This document shows positions 6,832 to 8,363 of a DNA stretch of 8,363 nucleotides, one piece after another. The stretch spans positions 1 to 8,363 of the forward strand of contig NZ_MSTI01000121.1 of NCBI RefSeq assembly GCF_001949125.1, read 5' to 3'. A program made the translations under genes and the position numbers. Origin of the DNA: Deinococcus marmoris. GTDB taxonomy: Bacteria; Deinococcota; Deinococci; Deinococcales; Deinococcaceae. Every line of letters begins with the position of its first letter. Within the stretch, counting starts at the first letter, position 1. The notes beneath the pieces are model-generated. The model searched no databases. It had not been told where the DNA came from and worked only from the letters and a program-made list of their open reading frames with translations.

Positions 6832-6845
6832 TAGTCTGCGGCGTT
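6832..6845 (+). promoter_or_regulatory. Candidate leaderless -10 box for trmH
   Basis: TAGTCT (6832-6837) fits TANNNT and ends eight bases before the ATG at 6846, where no Shine-Dalgarno sequence is present. A TTGAAT at 6802-6807 is too far away (24-base spacer) to serve as a normal -35 box. Suggestive only. Confidence 0.35.
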
Positions 6846-7511
6846 ATGACCCCCGAGCGCTACGCCAAGATTCTGCGGGTGCTGAGCAAACGCCAGCCCA
6901 CCCTGACCGTGTTGATGGATCAGGTCAACAAGCCCCACAACCTCTCGGCCATCGTCCGCACCTGCGACGCGGTGGCGGTTCTCACCGCCCACGCCGTCCC
7001 ACCGGGCAACGGCAAACCACTGGAATTTGAGGGCAATACCTTTGAAGCCACCTCTGGCAGCGCCCACAAATGGGTGCGGGTGCAGACACATACGGACACG
7101 CTGGAAACCGTGCGCGAATTGCAGGGACAGGGCGTGCAGGTTCTCGCCACCCACCTCTCGCAGCGCAGCGTGGACTACCGCGAGGCCGATTACACCCGCC
7201 CCACCTGCGTGCTGCTGGGCGCGGAGAAATGGGGTGTGGCCGATGCGGCGGCGGACGCGGCGGACGGCAACATCATCATCCCGATGTTCGGCATGGTGCA
7301 GAGCTTGAATGTCTCTGTAGCGGCGGCCACCATTCTTTTTGAGGCGCAGCGGCAACGGCTGGCGGCGGGGCTGTACGACACGCCCCAGCTTTCGCCGGAG
7401 GAGCTGGCGCGGCTGGCCTTCGAGTGGGGCTACCCGGAGCTGGCCCCAAAGTACCGGGAGCGCGGGGAAGCGTATCCGGCTTTGGATGGTGACGGTCAGA
7501 TATTGGGTTGA
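6846..7511 (+). CDS. trmH: tRNA (guanosine-18-2'-O)-methyltransferase TrmH
   Basis: TrmH moves a methyl group from S-adenosylmethionine to the ribose of G18 in the tRNA D-loop. The 221-aa product shows the three SPOUT motifs in order. Motif 1 is [15 protein letters not shown] (28-42), with the catalytic-type Arg38 and Asn32. Motif 2 is [11 protein letters not shown] (121-131). Motif 3 is [19 protein letters not shown] (143-161), which builds the knotted cofactor site and includes Ser153 and Asn155. The N-terminal [18 protein letters not shown] matches the usual start, so ATG 6846 is preferred over a longer open frame beginning at 6672, which overlaps the ASCH gene. The C-terminal [19 protein letters not shown] matches the E. 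coli-type extension. The protein ends at DGDGQILG, a few bases before the IS4-like element, and may have lost a short tail. The cytosolic enzyme acts alone as a dimer. Confidence 0.93.
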   Translation: MTPERYAKILRVLSKRQPTLTVLMDQVNKPHNLSAIVRTCDAVAVLTAHAVPPGNGKPLEFEGNTFEATSGSAHKWVRVQTHTDTLETVRELQGQGVQVLATHLSQRSVDYREADYTRPTCVLLGAEKWGVADAAADAADGNIIIPMFGMVQSLNVSVAAATILFEAQRQRLAAGLYDTPQLSPEELARLAFEWGYPELAPKYRERGEAYPALDGDGQILG

Positions 7512-7539
7512 CTGACATCTTGCAGTTTTGGGAAAGGAT

Positions 7540-7600
7540 GTCTGGAACGCACTTTTGGCCCCATATTGAGGTATGTACCCAAAAGAATCGCGCTCCAGAC
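7540..7600 (+). promoter_or_regulatory. Nested hairpin enclosing the transposase ribosome site and start codon
   Basis: GTCTGGAACGC (7540-7550) pairs with GCGCTCCAGAC (7590-7600) at 10 of 11 positions. Inside it, CTTTTGG (7552-7558) pairs perfectly with CCAAAAG (7579-7585). The remaining loop (7559-7578) holds the GAGG and the ATG at 7573. Structures of this sort are known in IS10 and IS50, where they limit transposase translation from transcripts that read in from neighbouring genes. Whether this one does so is inference. Confidence 0.5.
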
Positions 7601-8363
7601 GACTTTATTCTGACATTCTGCCTTGCTTTTCTCGCAAGCAACACCGGGAATCCTTCGAGGTCTTCCTTGACCTGCTGCTTGATGGTTCCGGCAGACCTCT
7701 GCCGGAACGGGCCACCGTCAAATCCCCCTCGGCGCTCAGCCGCTTTTTCAATTACGCCACCTGGAATACCCGTCGGCTCTGCCGGGTAATGCGCCAGCAC
7801 GCTTTCCAGACGTTGCAAGATCGGTGGCGACAGCAGCCTCACCAGCGCCCCAGACTGGAACTCCTGGTTGACCTCACCAGTTTGGAAAAGACTGGCAAGT
7901 TCGCTGAACTTGCCGACTGGATGCATACCTACCACAGCGTTCATGGTGTCCATCTGGTGGTGCTGTACCTCTGCTGCGGTGAGCTTCGTCTCCCCTGGGC
8001 GTTTCAGGTCTGGCGGGGCAAGGGGACACCTTCTCCTGCACAACTCGCGCTGAAGTTGCTGCGTACGGTGCCATCGGCACTCCTCCTGGGGAAGCGGCGT
8101 TCCCGTCTCCATGCCGATGGAGGGTTCGAGAGTACCGAGTTCATCCAGGGTGTGCTGAGCCGGGGGTTGGACATCGTGGTGGGCGTACGTTGCAACCGCA
8201 AGCTGGAGGATGGCCGCCAGATGCGTGACCTGATGGTCCGGGGGAGCCTGGTCAAGCCCACAGGGCTTGATCAGGCCATGTGCGTTTCCTGGGTCTGGCT
8301 CTACCGCAACAAGGAGCCAGAGCAACGCTTTGTCATGTCGAATCTTGACCTGGGCGGCAAGTA
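7573..8363 (+). CDS. IS4-like DDE transposase, N-terminal 263 residues (3' end outside window)
   Basis: An uninterrupted frame runs from ATG 7573 to the window edge. An in-frame TGA at 7567-7569 rules out any earlier start. The fragment reads MYPKESRSRRLYSDILPCFS and then an N-terminal helical part with ALSRFFNYATWNTRRLCR (54-71). The catalytic core begins at LELLVDLTSLEKTGKF (95-110), with Asp100 as the first acid. HADGGFES (180-187) gives Asp182 as the second acid. The third acid, usually in a Y-x-x-R-W-x-I-E segment, would lie beyond the edge. The ADGGF pattern and layout fit the IS4 superfamily; IS701 is a near alternative. GAGG stands only one base from the ATG (after GAGGT), a short and probably weak ribosome site, and the start lies in a hairpin loop, so low expression is expected. 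No frameshift is visible. Confidence 0.88.
   Translation, partial: MYPKESRSRRLYSDILPCFSRKQHRESFEVFLDLLLDGSGRPLPERATVKSPSALSRFFNYATWNTRRLCRVMRQHAFQTLQDRWRQQPHQRPRLELLVDLTSLEKTGKFAELADWMHTYHSVHGVHLVVLYLCCGELRLPWAFQVWRGKGTPSPAQLALKLLRTVPSALLLGKRRSRLHADGGFESTEFIQGVLSRGLDIVVGVRCNRKLEDGRQMRDLMVRGSLVKPTGLDQAMCVSWVWLYRNKEPEQRFVMSNLDLGGK

Larger units (their letters stand above)
7512..8363 (+). mobile_element. IS4-like insertion sequence, left part (right end outside window)
   Basis: The element carries the transposase starting at 7573 and continues past the window. The left terminus must lie between the trmH stop (7511) and about 7540; CTGACATCTTGCAG near 7512-7525 is the likeliest terminal sequence. 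The exact end, terminal inverted repeat and target duplication cannot be set without the right end. GACATC (7514-7519) and GATGTC (7537-7542) form a short inverted repeat inside this region. Confidence 0.6.

Noticed and set aside
6672..6845. 58-codon N-terminal extension of trmH
   Set aside because: It overlaps the ASCH gene, and the residues before ATG 6846 have no TrmH similarity, whereas [10 protein letters not shown] matches the normal family start.
7276..8325. Minus-strand open frame of 349 codons across the end of trmH and the IS4-like element
   Set aside because: The plus strand encodes TrmH and a DDE transposase with recognisable motifs here; the antisense translation is proline-rich and motif-free.
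1..8363. Composite transposon bounded by the two insertion sequences
   Set aside because: The flanking transposases belong to different families (IS5 and IS4-like), and the genes between look chromosomal.
1..8363. CRISPR array, tRNA or rRNA genes, or a defence island
   Set aside because: No regularly spaced repeats, RNA gene signatures, nucleases or defence genes were found on either strand; the only MBL-fold gene has no defence context.

Overview
The window looks like a piece of a high-GC Deinococcus-type chromosome. That assignment is inferred from three things: the protein families present, the compact gene packing, and several start codons that sit 6-8 bases after a TANNNT (-10-like) box, as in the leaderless transcripts known from Deinococcus. 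No marker gene fixes the species.

Layout. (1) 1-261: the 3' end of an IS5-family transposase gene; the element probably ends near base 270, inside a hairpin-rich intergenic repeat (272-354). (2) 3064-428, minus strand: a tight three-gene unit read right to left. It holds an unrecognised 195-aa protein behind the best promoter in the window, an MFS exporter whose TTG start overlaps the preceding stop (TTGA), and a crotonase-fold (enoyl-CoA hydratase/isomerase family) protein. The crotonase start region carries a 17-bp tandem duplication that has apparently displaced the original start. (3) 4019-3252, minus strand: an AIM24-family protein, divergent from the next block. (4) 4257-7511, plus strand: a secreted amino-acid-type solute-binding protein without transporter partners in view, a metallo-beta-lactamase-fold hydrolase with a C-terminal winged helix, an ASCH-domain protein with an extra N-terminal domain, and the tRNA Gm18 methyltransferase TrmH. 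(5) About 7512 to the end: the 5' part of an IS4-like element whose transposase runs off the window. Its start codon sits in the loop of a nested hairpin.

How the parts fit. The block between the two insertion sequences is mostly ordinary housekeeping and accessory metabolism. The two elements belong to different families, so this is not a simple composite transposon. I do not see a defence system, CRISPR array, RNA gene or obvious new multi-gene system. The most informative signals are small: the start-codon duplication in the crotonase gene, the hairpin around the transposase start, the short C-terminus of TrmH right at the IS junction, and the sigma-1.1-like N-terminal domain fused to ASCH.
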